Origin: Tretioscincus oriximinensis
Lineage: Eukaryota; Chordata; Lepidosauria; Squamata; Gymnophthalmidae
Assembly (NCBI GenBank): GCA_022410635.1
Contig: JAJVDF010000161.1
Coordinates: 186,892-250,891, forward strand
Direction of reading: 5' to 3'
Length of the DNA: 64,000 nt
Part shown: one piece after another, positions 47,306 to 56,990 of the stretch
How positions within the stretch are numbered: position 1 is the stretch's first letter
How the letters are laid out: each line of letters begins with the position of its first letter
The notes under the pieces: generated by a model
What the model saw: the letters and a program-made list of their open reading frames with translations, nothing else
What the model was told of the DNA's origin: nothing
Database searches by the model: none
Program-made: the position numbers and the translations under genes

Positions 47306-48243
47306 CACCAGGTGATTCATGAAGAAAAATACAGTTTCCAGATGCTGTGAAAACATAACAAAGACAGCAAGCCATAAGGCAGATGTAGAGTAAGTCCCAT
47401 ACACACAGCGATGGAAGTTCTGTTGGTGAAAGCGTGCATGCCATGTGAGTAGTCAGTCAAGATGCTGATGCTTGCAGTGGAGAAGGCATTTTGTGTCCTT
47501 GAATTGAGCAAAACGGATTAACTGCATTCCCGATCACGAGTCCGAAAAGAACTTCCATCCAGAAAATCTCTGTCTGTGGCATCATAAATTCGAAATGATG
47601 GGCTGTTAGGTCAAAAGAAAAAGTCCTGGACAACCGAATGTATCGGAAGAAGTTGCCAACAGAATTTGCATGGCTATGCAATGAAGCCCAGGGAAATCAA
47701 CACAGAGAGTGAGTCAAGAACNGCAGATGTCTCAGTCCACTGCATGGCACATTTTCCAAAACAAGCTGAAAATGATTCCATACAAAGTGAAAGTGTTGCA
47801 ACATCTCACTGTCCTTGACAAGGCAAAGCGCTTTGAATTTTGTGCCTATCTACAGCTGCGTTTTGAAAATGACAATTTTGCCAAGCAACTCATTTTCACA
47901 GATGAGGCAACTCTTCATGTCTGTGGGAAGGTACACAAGCAAAATGTTTGCTTCTGGTGACCAGAGAATCCCAGGTAAATGTGTTCTGTGCAGTGTCCAA
48001 AACAAAAGTGTATGGACCCTTCTTTTTTCTCAAGAAAACTGTCATGGGAGGTACTTTTACTCGTGTTTGGGCGGAAATGGATTGCCAGTTAGATGTGTGA
48101 GTGCACACACTGAACATCTGTGACTGACTCTAACTAAACTTTAACCCTTTCCTTACAATTCTCTCAAAGGTAACATATGATTGCTTACATTGTTCTTCTT
48201 TTATGGTGCGTTGAAACTGAATACTTCTTTATGAATCACCCTG
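47306..48243 (+). mobile_element. Tc1/mariner (IS630) superfamily transposon with internal deletion
   Basis: About 938 bp. The left end CCAGGTGATTCATGAAGAA (47308-47326) and the complement of the right end CAGGGTGATTCATAAAGAAG (48243-48224) form inverted repeats. The right end is followed by TA (48244-48245); the left side has TA at 47304-47305 or a decayed CA at 47306-47307. A plus-strand transposase remnant fills most of the interior. The transposase type and the GGTGATTCAT-type ends look like elements I associate with arthropod genomes. Confidence 0.75.
47477..48123 (+). pseudogene. Broken Tc1/mariner-type transposase
   Basis: The reading frame is pieced together across frameshifts and stops. 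VEKAFCVLELSKT (47477-47515) matches the N-terminal helix-turn-helix start. A decayed second DNA-binding part follows. Next is the 83-codon open frame 47709-47960 with SQSTAWHIFQNKLKM and LIFTDEATLHVCGK, where TDEAT holds the first catalytic Asp. A shifted frame then reads VNVFCAVSKTKVYGPFFF (from about 47976). The last piece, WAEMDCQLDV then SAHTEHL and a stop at 48121-48123, looks like the natural C-terminus, so the second and third catalytic acidic residues were lost in an internal deletion after about 48050. No host gene overlaps it. Confidence 0.75.
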
Positions 48244-48369
48244 TATTATATACCGCATGTCACTACTCTTTTGGTATCTGCACGTTTCTAAGACCTCTGC
48301 ACGTTTATGTGTGTTTAAGCTATAAAATTAGTTGCTAATTAGAATCTTGAATTTGTACCAATATCTATG

Positions 48370-48700
48370 CTTGGCATACAAAGCCCTAAACAGATTGGAA
48401 CTAAACAAATAATCTTCCCAATAGGACCATCCATTACCCTGCACAAGAGGAAGGTCCATCTGCTTCCCAGAGAGTTCCTGTGTGGGAGGCTGTGTTGCAC
48501 TTTGTCACTGCTAAAGGTCCTGCCATTTAACTGCTTTTGCAGAGTTATTGCAGGACTGGAAGCAGAAATTAACAATCCCTGTTAGCATCTGTCCTCGAAG
48601 GGCATAGATCACAGGAAATCCTAGTCAGTATTTTTCATACAGTATTTTGCAATATTCTGTTTTGTTCCATTAATTGGTTTTTTTCTGCCCTTTATTTTCT
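48370..48700 (+). mobile_element. Possible L2-type LINE remnant
   Basis: AAAGCCCTAAACAGATTGG near 48381 followed by a region with CCCAGAGAGTTCCTGTGTGG resembles the sense strand of the L2-type 3' region seen at 22850 and 56640. Old; edges uncertain. Confidence 0.35.
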
Positions 48701-49067
48701 GGTTTTTCTTATACGTATTATTTTGTACTGTGATTCTTTTTTGGTGCTGCAAATGTATACACTGATGATGAATGATAATCATGATAATGGCGGTTATCTT
48801 AATTTCAGGAGGTCCAGCTGAGCATTACAAGTTACTGAACTTTTAGCAAAGATGTCTTGTAACAGCTGCTGCTGCTGCTTCTCCCTTCTCCCTTCTCCCT
48901 CACTAACGTCTGGGAATATGTGTTGGCTTTTTGACAGCCACAGCATTCTTGCTGAAACAGCTACACAGGGGAGGAAGGGAACACAGCTTCCCTTCTCCTC
49001 AGGAGCTGTTTGAATCTCCTGTACACCACTGTCCAACAGTGCACATAATCTGTCCCACACATAACAT
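48701..49067. other. Unannotated DNA
   Basis: Short GCT and CTTCTCC runs near 48868-48900; nothing else recognised. Confidence 0.4.
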
Positions 49068-49370
49068 CAGGGGTTCTCAAACTTTTTAAACAGGGGGCCA
49101 GTTCACTGTCCCTTAGACCGGCAGAGGGACTATAGTTTTAAAAAAACTATGAACGAATTCCTATGAAGACTGCACATATCTTATCTGAATCCCAGTTCCT
49201 CTCCTAATTGAAGAGTCTGGAACCAGGAAGAGAGGAGGAAGAGGGGAGGAGGGGAGGAAAGAAAGGAAAGAGAAAGTGAGCTCAGGAAATAAAGGAGGGA
49301 GGGAAGGCTGTTGCGGGCTGGATAAACTTCCTTGTTCAGCCGCATGTGGTCCCCGGGCCATAGTTTGAGG
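49068..49370 (+). mobile_element. hAT-superfamily MITE (OposCharlie-like ends)
   Basis: The left end CAGGGGTTCTCAAACTTTTT, then AAACAGGGGGCCAGTTCACT, CTATAGTTTTAAAAAAACTA and CTGCACATATCTTAT, and the right part GCCGCATGTGG...GGGCCATAGTTTGAGG match the well-known end sequences of hAT (Charlie-type) non-autonomous elements of tetrapods. The last seven or so bases of the right inverted repeat are missing. TAACAT just outside both ends (49062-49067 and 49371-49376) looks like what is left of the 8-bp target duplication. The middle (49196-49320) is a GA-rich replacement. Confidence 0.75.
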
Positions 49371-50237
49371 TAACATGAAGGTGACAGTGTTCGTTGCCAT
49401 CCTAGTGGGAGTTGGGCATGCAGAGAAAGCCAGAAGAAACATGCTTCCATCTGTAGTGCTCCACATGGTAATGGCACTGCACACCACCAAGCCAATACGA
49501 TGAGAAACCAGTCTACCCACCACCCAACAGATACATAGAGAGCTGATTTGGCAGGTACGTGGCAGCTGTTAACAAGACATTCCCAGCCCCAGGTTGACCC
49601 TATCATAGCAATTGAACCCTCTGCCAGTGGTGGGCCCAACACGTCCAATTTCTCCTGGTCTCCTGAGCCCAGGAAAGGCATTATCCCACCAAACTGCTAC
49701 TTTCCCGTTCTCGACCCATGCAATCCCTCCTGGCCTTCTGAGGCTGGGAAAGGTATTGTTCCACTGAGCTGCTTCTGTCTTCCACACAGTGGAGGAAAGC
49801 ANCAATCTGAGTGGTGCCTGCAATCTCTGCTTTCATGGCACATGCTCTTCCCCCTCCCTTGCCTTCTCCTATCCTGGCTGTTTCAGTGGTTTGGAGATGT
49901 GGGTTTTCTTGCCTTTGTACCTTCCTTCCTAAGAGTTCAGGAGTTCCCAGCGAACTGGGAAGAGTCCAGTTTGGCTTGGTACCAACAGGCAAAAGCACTG
50001 TGGAGGGAGACTGCACGTCTTCCAGACCTGAAGACAATACATACACATCCATTCGCCCTACCCAGATCCCCTCCTTCCCCCTTTTTCCCTGATATAGTTA
50101 CCTTCCTGTTAGGTACCTCCTGCTCTACATTCCTAACACTTCCATTTAAAAGGAATTCCCCTCTTTTTCTTTACCCTTCCTCCCATCCCTACTTATCTTT
50201 CAGGCTCTTCCCTTCCAGTCCCCTTCCTCCAAGACAC
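49371..50237. other. CT-rich unassigned block with a short internal duplication
   Basis: GC- and pyrimidine-richer than its surroundings. Two imperfect tandem units of about 60 bp (roughly 49645-49710 and 49722-49780) share CTGAG..CAGGAAAGGCATT-like sequence. The 310-codon frame from 49548 covers this block and then reads through a CR1 end to 50480. It has no domain, and its last 85 codons are repeat, so I do not accept it as a gene. Confidence 0.5.
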
Positions 50238-50462
50238 CAAAGGTATAAATGGATACTAGGATGGATGTCTGGATGTTGCCTCTGGGATGGAGCAACAGGC
50301 AGGACTCCTGAAATACCATTTGCAAGGAGTCATGAACAGGTGCATATTTTGCTTTCCTCTGTTCGGACTGCCCAGGTGCATCTGGTGGGCCTCTGTGTGA
50401 CACAGAATGCTGGACTTGATGGGCTGTGGCCTGATCCAGTATGGCTCTTCTTATGTTCTTAT
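50238..50462 (+). mobile_element. CR1-clade LINE 3' end, 5'-truncated
   Basis: Plus-strand copy: ORF2 C-terminus (GINGY-like, GGTATAAATGG), 3'UTR and the end CTTCTTATGTTCTTAT at 50447-50462. Only 225 bp. Confidence 0.85.
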
Positions 50463-51107
50463 TTTTTTAAGTCTTTCTGACTCTTTCTCCCATTCCCACT
50501 TTAGATTTTAAGAAATACTAGGCAGGGACAATGACATTTGAAATGAGAATTAGGAAGCTTTTTAGATTAAGTACTGATTCTAAATAAACAAATTATCATA
50601 AATGAAGCAGGAACTTCAGCAGCACAGAACCTTGAAATAATTCAACTAATATAAGTGCCTTGCCAGTTGGCATGGAAATATATCAAATGCAATCAACAAA
50701 TTCAGTAGGAAATATAATGATACTTCAGAAACACAATGCCCTCCTGCCTTTTCTTTGACCGACTCAAATCAGAGCAAAATGTTGAAATCGTTCTTTCCCT
50801 TCACTCTCTCCCAGTCTATTTTTGGCTTCTTAATCTAGTGTGGGTGGCACTACTACATGTTTGAATAATAAAATGAACTATGTGATGTAGCTCAATGTGG
50901 CTGTCATTGGCTTGCCCACTTTTTATTTATAGGCAGTCTCACAGTAATAGGTCACATACAAATATTACACTCTCTTAGATGTTTGCCCTATCTTCAACTT
51001 TAAAAACCTTGAAGTTTTTCCATAGTAATAATAAATTACCTTGAAAGTAATTTCCATTGTAATAAAAAAGTGTTCAAGTTAGTATTCCATGTGGTTGGGG
51101 GNAAAAA
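50463..51107. other. Unannotated DNA
   Basis: No feature supported. Confidence 0.4.
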
Positions 51108-51116
51108 CATCATAGG
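51108..51116. repeat. 7-9-bp direct repeat, left copy
   Basis: CATCATAGG is repeated at 51289-51297 next to the fold-back element. Depending on where the element's TA ends lie, the duplication is 7 to 9 bp. Confidence 0.7.
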
Positions 51117-51288
51117 TAGGCTGACCAGATGACCCCTTTTGGGGGATGGAAACCCGGTTTTGAGGTGCCTCCCATGTTTTGCTGAGGATTTTTTTTTCAA
51201 AAAAAGTTTTTTTTTTTCAAAAAAATAAATATNTTTTTTTCCTCAGCAAAAGCTGGGAGGCACCCCCAAAGGGGTGATCTGATCAGCC
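51117..51288. mobile_element. Fold-back (MITE-like) element, copy 2
   Basis: Same family as 39010-39206. It begins TAGGCTGACCAGATGACCCC, and the right end reads GGGGTGATCTGATCAGCC. The arms continue with GAGGTGCCTCC..TTTGCTGAGG paired with CCTCAGCAAA..GGGAGGCACC around an A/T homopolymer core. It is flanked by CATCATAGG on both sides. No coding capacity; hAT- or Mutator-like by duplication length, not decided. Confidence 0.8.
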
Positions 51289-51297
51289 CATCATAGG

Positions 51298-52496
51298 TGA
51301 AGCTTACTAACCTGTTACATTTTAATAAAAACTATAAAAAAAGGAGAAGTAGTTTATATCCCATTTGCTACATGAAAAGATCAGAGAGAAGGGATAAATG
51401 TAGTAAAAAATAATGGGCCTCTCCAGAATAGCAAATGTGCAGAACTCTTCCTGCCTGATATATTCACTGGAGCTGCGTGGTATTGTAACATAAATTGGAA
51501 ATTCATACATCTTTGCCATAATATACTTTACGATCTTAGAGAAACATCTTCAAACTTCATAAAACATAGATGCACCTGTTCTGGTACCTGTGATCTTTAA
51601 AGGTTGAACAAGTGATAACAACCTACAATGTTCAACAAAGCTTTCCTGTTACACATCTTTTATCCTGTCAAACAGAATGCCTGCTGGCATTCTAGTATCA
51701 CTATCACATATCATATCTTGTTGTTGTGATACATTATATAATGTATCATAAAACAGGGTAAGATATGTGATTTTCTTTTGAATTCAATATTCAAAAGATA
51801 TTCATTTTCCAAACACATAACAATTGACCAACATAAGAGCAACATATAATCATATAGCTGACAAAGAAATATACAAACTCTAATCGTCTCTTGTATCCAA
51901 GACATATCATTTTCTATAATTGGATGTATTAATTTAGCTTATTTTTGTTGGTTTTTCTTGCCATATAAATGTATAAAACTTTGTGTAACTACAAGTATAC
52001 CAATATGAAAACAAAAAACCACCTTCTGGTACAATTATGCTGTGAAAAATCAGTCTGATTTTTATTTATTTAAAATACGTTCCTATAATATGTTTTCAAT
52101 TCAATACAATAAAANTTTAAAGAACTTAGTTATGATCCATTAAAATTAATATTTCTTATTTATTGAAAAAATAATATAAAAAAGCTTTATCTATATAAAA
52201 CAAACAAACAAAAATGTTAAGATCAGTTTAAACATCAAAATACTAAAACAGTAAAGAATGGCCATATTCCCACATGTCTCCCAAGCAGACCAAGCAAGAC
52301 CACAGTATTAGGTGAGGATCAGTGAGTATTACAATTTTTTCACTCTTACCTTTAGAGATAATGGTATCTAGGAACCATTTCCATCCAAATCTTTGGAAGA
52401 ATTACATACCCCCCAGGTGGATACATTCCTGCTCCTAGCTTTTCTGTTTTCCAGCCTTTCTGTGTTCTACATGCCTGGTTGTTCCCACCCCACAGC
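51298..52496. other. Unannotated AT-rich DNA
   Basis: Contains the nested palindromic patch 51700-51780 (GATACATTATATAATGTATC in the centre, CATATCTT...AAGATATG outside). No gene recognised. Confidence 0.4.
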
Positions 52497-53065
52497 AATT
52501 GGATGAAATCATGAAATGTGACATGGATGCAAAGAAAAACTTTGAGGAGCACATTGCAAAGAATATTAAAAGGAATAATAAGGACTTTTTCAAATACATC
52601 AGAAATAAGAATCCTACCAGGAAAGCAGTCAGACCACTAGATAGCAATGGACAAAAGGGCATAATCAAGGAGGATGTGGAGATTGCAGAGAGGTTAAATG
52701 AATTTTTTGCTTCAGTTTTCACTGAAGAAGACAGAGGGAATTTACCTGCAACAGATTTAGNTTTCTCAGAAAGAACACCAGAGGAATTAAACTGGATAGA
52801 GATAACAAGGGAGGAGGTCCTTGCTACTTTTAATAAGCTGAACATTTATAAATCCCCAGGGCCAGACAGCATCCACCCAAGAATTCTTAAAGAACTCAAA
52901 TGCGAAATTGCTGAACTTCTAACCAAAATATTTAATCTTTCCTTAAGATCAGGCATAGTACCAGTAGATTGGAGGGTAGCTAATGTAACACCAATCTTCA
53001 AAAAAGGATCCCGGGGTGATCCCGGAAATTATAGACACATTAGTTTAACATCAGTTCCAGGTAAA

Positions 53066-53090
53066 GTGTTGGAAACCATAATTAAAGACA
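53066..53090. repeat. 25-bp target-site duplication of the SINE, left copy
   Basis: Matches 53362-53386 at 24 of 25 positions. It lies in the CR1 codons for VLETIIKD, so both copies are CR1 sequence. Confidence 0.9.
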
Positions 53091-53361
53091 TAATCAAGCT
53101 GGTTTCTAGTTCAGTTTCAAAGGCAGTTACAACCATCATCACCAACAACAACACCATAATCCTTTCACCAAGGAAAGTCTAGTTCACATAGCTTTTGTTG
53201 CTTTCTCCACAACAGACTGACACCCAGTGAAGTAAGTGCGGCTGAGAGAGTTACAGTTATACTTGTAACTGGCCCAAGGTCACTCAGCTGGCTTAATGGG
53301 TATGTGGAATTGAACAGGGAGACTACCAGATAAGAGTCTCATACTTTATCCAAGCCTGCAT
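53091..53361 (-). mobile_element. tRNA-headed SINE with a non-L2 tail ('type B'), copy 1
   Basis: Minus strand. The head at right (complement: GCAGGCTTGGATAAAGTATG...GTTCAATTCC) is a diverged tRNA-like head. The body contains the GGTGTC(A)GTCTGTTGTGGAGAAAGC block common to the other SINEs. The tail at left is instead ACTGCCTTTGAAACTGAACT and CTAGAAACCAGCTTGATTAT, with (GTT/GAT)n repeats before it. The same tail is on the SINE at 59487. The SINE is inserted in the CR1 reverse transcriptase with a 25-bp target duplication, so it is younger than that CR1. Confidence 0.85.
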
Positions 53362-53386
53362 GTGTTGGAAACCATAATTAAGGACA
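53362..53386. repeat. 25-bp target-site duplication of the SINE, right copy
   Basis: See 53066-53090. Confidence 0.9.
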
Positions 53387-54509
53387 AAATTATTAAACAC
53401 ATGGAGAAGCANGCATTGCTGAATGAAATTCAGCATGGCTTCTGCAAAGGTAAATCATGCCTTACTAACTTACTAGAATTCTTTGAGAATGTTAACAAAC
53501 ATGTAGATAAAGGGGATCCAGTTGATATTGTCTATCTAGATTTTCAGAAGGCTTTTGATAAAGTCCCTCATCAAAGGCTTCTAAAAAAGCTCAACACTCA
53601 TGGTATAAGAGGACAGACTTTGTCCTGGATTGGAAACTGGCTAAAAGATAGAAAACAGAGGGTAGTATTAAATGGACAGTTCTCTGAGTGGAAAGAGGTA
53701 AGAAGTGGGGTACCCCAGGGGTCTGTATTGGGATCCTTGTTTTTCAATATATTTATAAATGATCTGGATGCCGAGATAAATAGTGCAGTAGCCAAGTTTG
53801 CTGACGACACTAAACAGTTCAGGGTAGTGAAAACTGAAAATGATTGTAANGCACTCCAGAGTGATTTACTGAAATTGGGTGAGTGGGCATCAAAGTGGCA
53901 AGAGGGATATTTTGGAAGTGGAGAAGGTGCAGAAAAGGCCACAAAAATGATCGAGCGTCTGGAGCACCTCCCTTATGAAGTCAGACTGTAATGTCTGGGC
54001 CTCTTCAGCCTCGAAAGGCGACGTTTGAGAGGTGATCTGATTGAAGAGTACAAAATCATGCATGGGATGGACAGGGTGAATAGAGAAAAAATGTTTTCTC
54101 TATGACACAACACAAGGACCAGAGGGCACTCCTTAAAACTATTGGGTAGAAAAGTGGGAACAAACAAAGGAAAGTATTTTTTCACCCAGAGGGTCATTGG
54201 CCTGTGGAATTTACTTCCTGAAGAGGTAGTGGTAGCTAACAGCTTGGATAGTTTCAAGACAGGACTAGACAGGATTATGGACACCAAGGGTATAAATGGG
54301 TACTAGGATGGATGTCTGGATGTTGCCTCTGGGATGGAGTAACAGGCAGGACTCCTGAGATACCATTTGCAGGGAATCATGAACAGGTACATATTTTGCT
54401 TTCCTCTGTTTGGACTGCCCAGGTGCATCTGGTGGGCCTCTGGATGAGACAGAATGCTGGAATTGATGGGCTGTGGCCTGATCCAGTATGGCTCTTCTTA
54501 TGTTCTTAT

Positions 54510-54623
54510 GACATGTAGAATACAGTAATTCCACTATTTTAAGATAAATTTAAGAATGTTTTCTGCAATGTGTAGGGAATACTGAAGCAATTAGAAATAT
54601 GCTTCTTTTATGGGTTGCTGGAA
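54510..54623. other. Short unique spacer
   Basis: Unique sequence between the CR1 end and the trinucleotide array. Confidence 0.4.
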
Positions 54624-54693
54624 CTACTACTACTGCTACTACTACTACTACTACTACTACTACTAATAATAATAATAATAATAATAATAATAT

Positions 54694-54777
<84 letters not shown>

Positions 54778-54875
54778 CTACTACTACTACTGCTACTGCT
54801 ATGCTGCTGTTATTGCTATTATTGTTGCTGTTTTGTTGGTTGTTATTATTATTGTTATCATAATCATCATCAATG
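54624..54875. repeat. Compound trinucleotide array (CTA)n(TAA)n(CTA)n(TTG/TTA)n
   Basis: About 250 bases, with a central (TAA) run of some 110 bases interrupted once by TATTATATAA. The open frames on both strands (poly-Leu, poly-Asn, poly-Ser) come from the repeat. Confidence 0.95.
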
Positions 54876-55750
54876 GCATTATTCCAAAAACTTTGTTTTG
54901 TTAAAACTGGTTTTGTTAAATATACAATATGCATACATAGTAATAGAAGTATTGTAAATTAAGACAAAGGGTTAGTTTTGCTATTTTTGAAAAGACCTAT
55001 CTAATGCATGTTATTAAATAGATTGAAGTTCCTGAAATGATAGATTTGGGGCTTGATCTGCTGAGCTAAGAAGTAAAGGACAACATATTCCAAGGAAGCT
55101 GTGAATTCTGACTCATTAAGCTTAGCTAACCATTTTGAAAGTGACTGAAATTAGCACAAACATTTTATTTTCTGTTGTTCTCAAATGTAAAAGTTCTTAC
55201 GTATCTAGTTCCCTCCTCTTTAAACATGAGGTTTGCTCTTTCCGATGTAGAAACATTTGAGAATGTTTTGAAAATTAAGGCATGATATCAGGAAGATTTA
55301 ATTTTGCATTTTATGCCCTGCACTTACCACTCTGCAAATNTTTACATTTAATTATTTGCATATTTAACTGTTGTCTTGATTAAGATTCAGACTGTAACTG
55401 TTCATTCTATTTTTCCCTTCCATAATTATTTTTGAAAATCAATTATCATCTAGTCTTTTTAAATAGATCTCTTTTCCAAGCCAACTCATAACTGTTTGAA
55501 GTAGCAACTCATCCCAGCCTGCCTAGAAGAAAGCCAAACTAAGCTTCACTAGGTTTAATTCTAGACATGGATATGACTGTGTGGTTAATTTATCAAGATT
55601 AGATCCACATGATGGCGATTGAATTGCTTCAAGTGTTCCTTCCTCAGATGAATGGGACATGACTCCCTCACTTCCTCTGAACATTTCTTTTTTTTTGGGG
55701 GGGGGGGATATTATTCAGCTTCAAAGATGTAACTCAGAAGGATTTTATGT
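54876..55750. other. Unannotated AT-rich DNA
   Basis: A G run at 55696-55707; no recognised element. Confidence 0.4.
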
Positions 55751-56040
55751 CATAAGAACATAAAAGAAGCTCTTCTGAATTAGGCCACAGCCCATCTAGT
55801 CCAGCATTCTGCCTTGTTCAGTGGCTCATCAGTTACACTTGGGCATCTCAAGCAGATGCCAAAGCCAAAATCTTCACCCACTGTCAACCTCCTGAAAAAA
55901 TGTTTGTCTAGGCATCCATTCCAGTAGCCANTGGTCTTCATGGACTTGTCTAATATTTTGCTAAAGCTACCCAGACTAGTTCTAGTCATCAACTCTTCCA
56001 GAACTACATTTCAGAGTCTATGCCAGAGCTGGAAGTCAAC
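55751..56040 (-). mobile_element. Older CR1-clade LINE 3' end
   Basis: Minus strand, starting CATAAGAACATAAAAGAAGC, then GGCCACAGCCCATCTAGTCC and AGCATTCTG. The rest has diverged from the younger family (GTGGCTCATCAGTTACAC, GCAGATGCCAAAGCC), so this is a different, older subfamily. Truncated near 56040. Confidence 0.75.
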
Positions 56041-56383
56041 CGTCTTTGGCATAATGGAAAATACTTCTGTGTGCAGAGCACTGTTTTTATTAGTGCTGCC
56101 CTTCGGGTATGGGGTTTAAGTGTAAATAAATAAATAAAATAAAATAAATAGAAAGCATCTTTGAACAACTATCTTGTGATCTATGGGGCAACACAGGCAC
56201 ACACATTAGAGATGTGGGTCTTCTCATGTGGGTCATANTCATATTTTGTGAATAACTCTGTTCTAATAGTTCATTATTTAAAGCCCCATTCNGCAGAAGG
56301 AATGGTCAAAGATGGTCCCTACATTGCTAGGACGTATGTAGTGTATCTATGTACATATATATAAAGCAAGTCACAAAGACAAT
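56041..56383. other. Unannotated DNA with an L2-type tail at 56098-56150
   Basis: GCCCTTCGGGTATGGGGTTTAAGTGTAAATAAATAAA is a plus-strand tail like that of the SINE at 41886, without its head. Confidence 0.5.
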
Positions 56384-56394
56384 ATAAAAGCACA
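56384..56394. repeat. 11-bp target-site duplication, left copy
   Basis: ATAAAAGCACA is repeated exactly at 56626-56636. Confidence 0.7.
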
Positions 56395-56625
56395 GGAAAG
56401 GGGTTTTGTAGCACTTTGGAGACTAACAAGAAATAGGATAGAAAACTATAGGTCTTACTCCTTCAAATGTTGGGAAACAACTGCCAGGTGCAGACTGGTN
56501 CAGATAGCAGAAGTAGTAGAGTTGTGTATGAAAGCTCATGTCATCTACCTTTCTCTTGTTAGTGCTAAGAGACCTCCTTGCTAATTTTTCTGCACCCAGA
56601 CTAACACAGCTATTTCATTGAAAAC
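56395..56625. mobile_element. Older Penelope-like fold-back insertion
   Basis: The left part (56408-56440, TTGTAGCACTTTGGAGACTAAC) is the minus orientation of the family block. The right part (56510-56618) is the plus orientation, with AGCTCATGTCATCTACC, TTGTTAGTGCTAAGAG and ending CCAGACTAACACAGCTATTTC. The two halves face each other as in the 44418 and 12520 insertions, and exact 11-bp direct repeats bound it. More diverged than the other copies. Confidence 0.6.
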
Positions 56626-56636
56626 ATAAAAGCACA
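56626..56636. repeat. 11-bp target-site duplication, right copy
   Basis: Exact repeat of 56384-56394. Confidence 0.7.
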
Positions 56637-56639
56637 AAA

Positions 56640-56990
56640 ATAGAATGGCTAGTTAAAACAGCAACAATGCCTGCATTGAGAGGAGATGCTATTCGTCATA
56701 TGGAAGGTATATGACACACCTCAGAGTGGAGGCTATTCCATAATTTGGGATTGTGACCAAGGATGGCCTCTACATGATCCCATATCTTTAACTACTCAAG
56801 GGAGACCACTGTGAAGAAGGTCTCACTAATTGATCTCAGGGCATGGGCAGTTCTAAACATTCCTTTAGATATTTGGAGTCTAAGCTATTTAGGGCCTTGT
56901 GGGTCAGTGATAATACTTTGAACTGGAGTTAGTAGCAAATAGGCAGCCAGTGCAGTTGTCTTAGGACCAGCATAATATATGATAGGNCAA
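56640..56990 (-). mobile_element. L2-clade LINE 3'UTR remnant
   Basis: In order: GGAGGCTATTCCATAATTTG, GACCAAGGATGGCC, AAGGTCTCACTAATTGATCT, AAGCTATTTAGGGCCTTGTG, AATACTTTGAACTGGAG and AGGCAGCCAGTGCAG. This is the squamate L2-type 3' region read on the minus strand. No open frame. Confidence 0.6.

Larger units (their letters stand above)
52499..54300 (+). pseudogene. CR1 ORF2 (reverse transcriptase), disrupted
   Basis: Two long open stretches (52499-53090 and 53362-53991) carry the reverse-transcriptase blocks in order. These are KSPGPDSIHPRIL (from 52850), PIFKKGSRGDPGNY (near 52990-53030), QHGFCKGKSCLTNLLEF (53430), YLDFQKAFDKVPH (53531), SGVPQGSVLGSLF (53707) and the active-site FADD (53797-53808). 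The ORF2 C-terminus, CLGLFSLERRRLRGDLIE to WNLLPEEVVVANSLD, follows with a stop at 53989-53991. The SINE insertion, the deletion of the post-FADD KCKVMHIG region and several stops make it non-functional. Confidence 0.9.
52497..54509 (+). mobile_element. CR1-clade LINE, about 1.7 kb, split by a SINE
   Basis: The longest LINE of the window. It runs from the ORF2 linker/reverse-transcriptase start to the 3' end (CTTCTTATGTTCTTATG at 54493-54509). It is interrupted by a SINE at 53091-53361 and has lost an internal piece after 53912, between the GEWASKWQ block and the C-terminal thumb region. 5'-truncated, as usual for CR1. Confidence 0.9.

Noticed and set aside
49548..50480. Longest open frame of the window (310 codons)
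   Set aside because: Low-complexity, Pro/Ser/Leu-rich, starts just after a hAT element, contains a small internal duplication and ends inside a CR1 3'UTR. No domain or splice structure.
51700..51780. Nested AT-rich palindrome as a microRNA precursor
   Set aside because: The pairing is mostly A/T, the arms are short and there is no evidence of conservation; chance is likely at this composition.
54608..54934. Poly-Leu / poly-Asn / poly-Ser frames
   Set aside because: Artefacts of the trinucleotide array.
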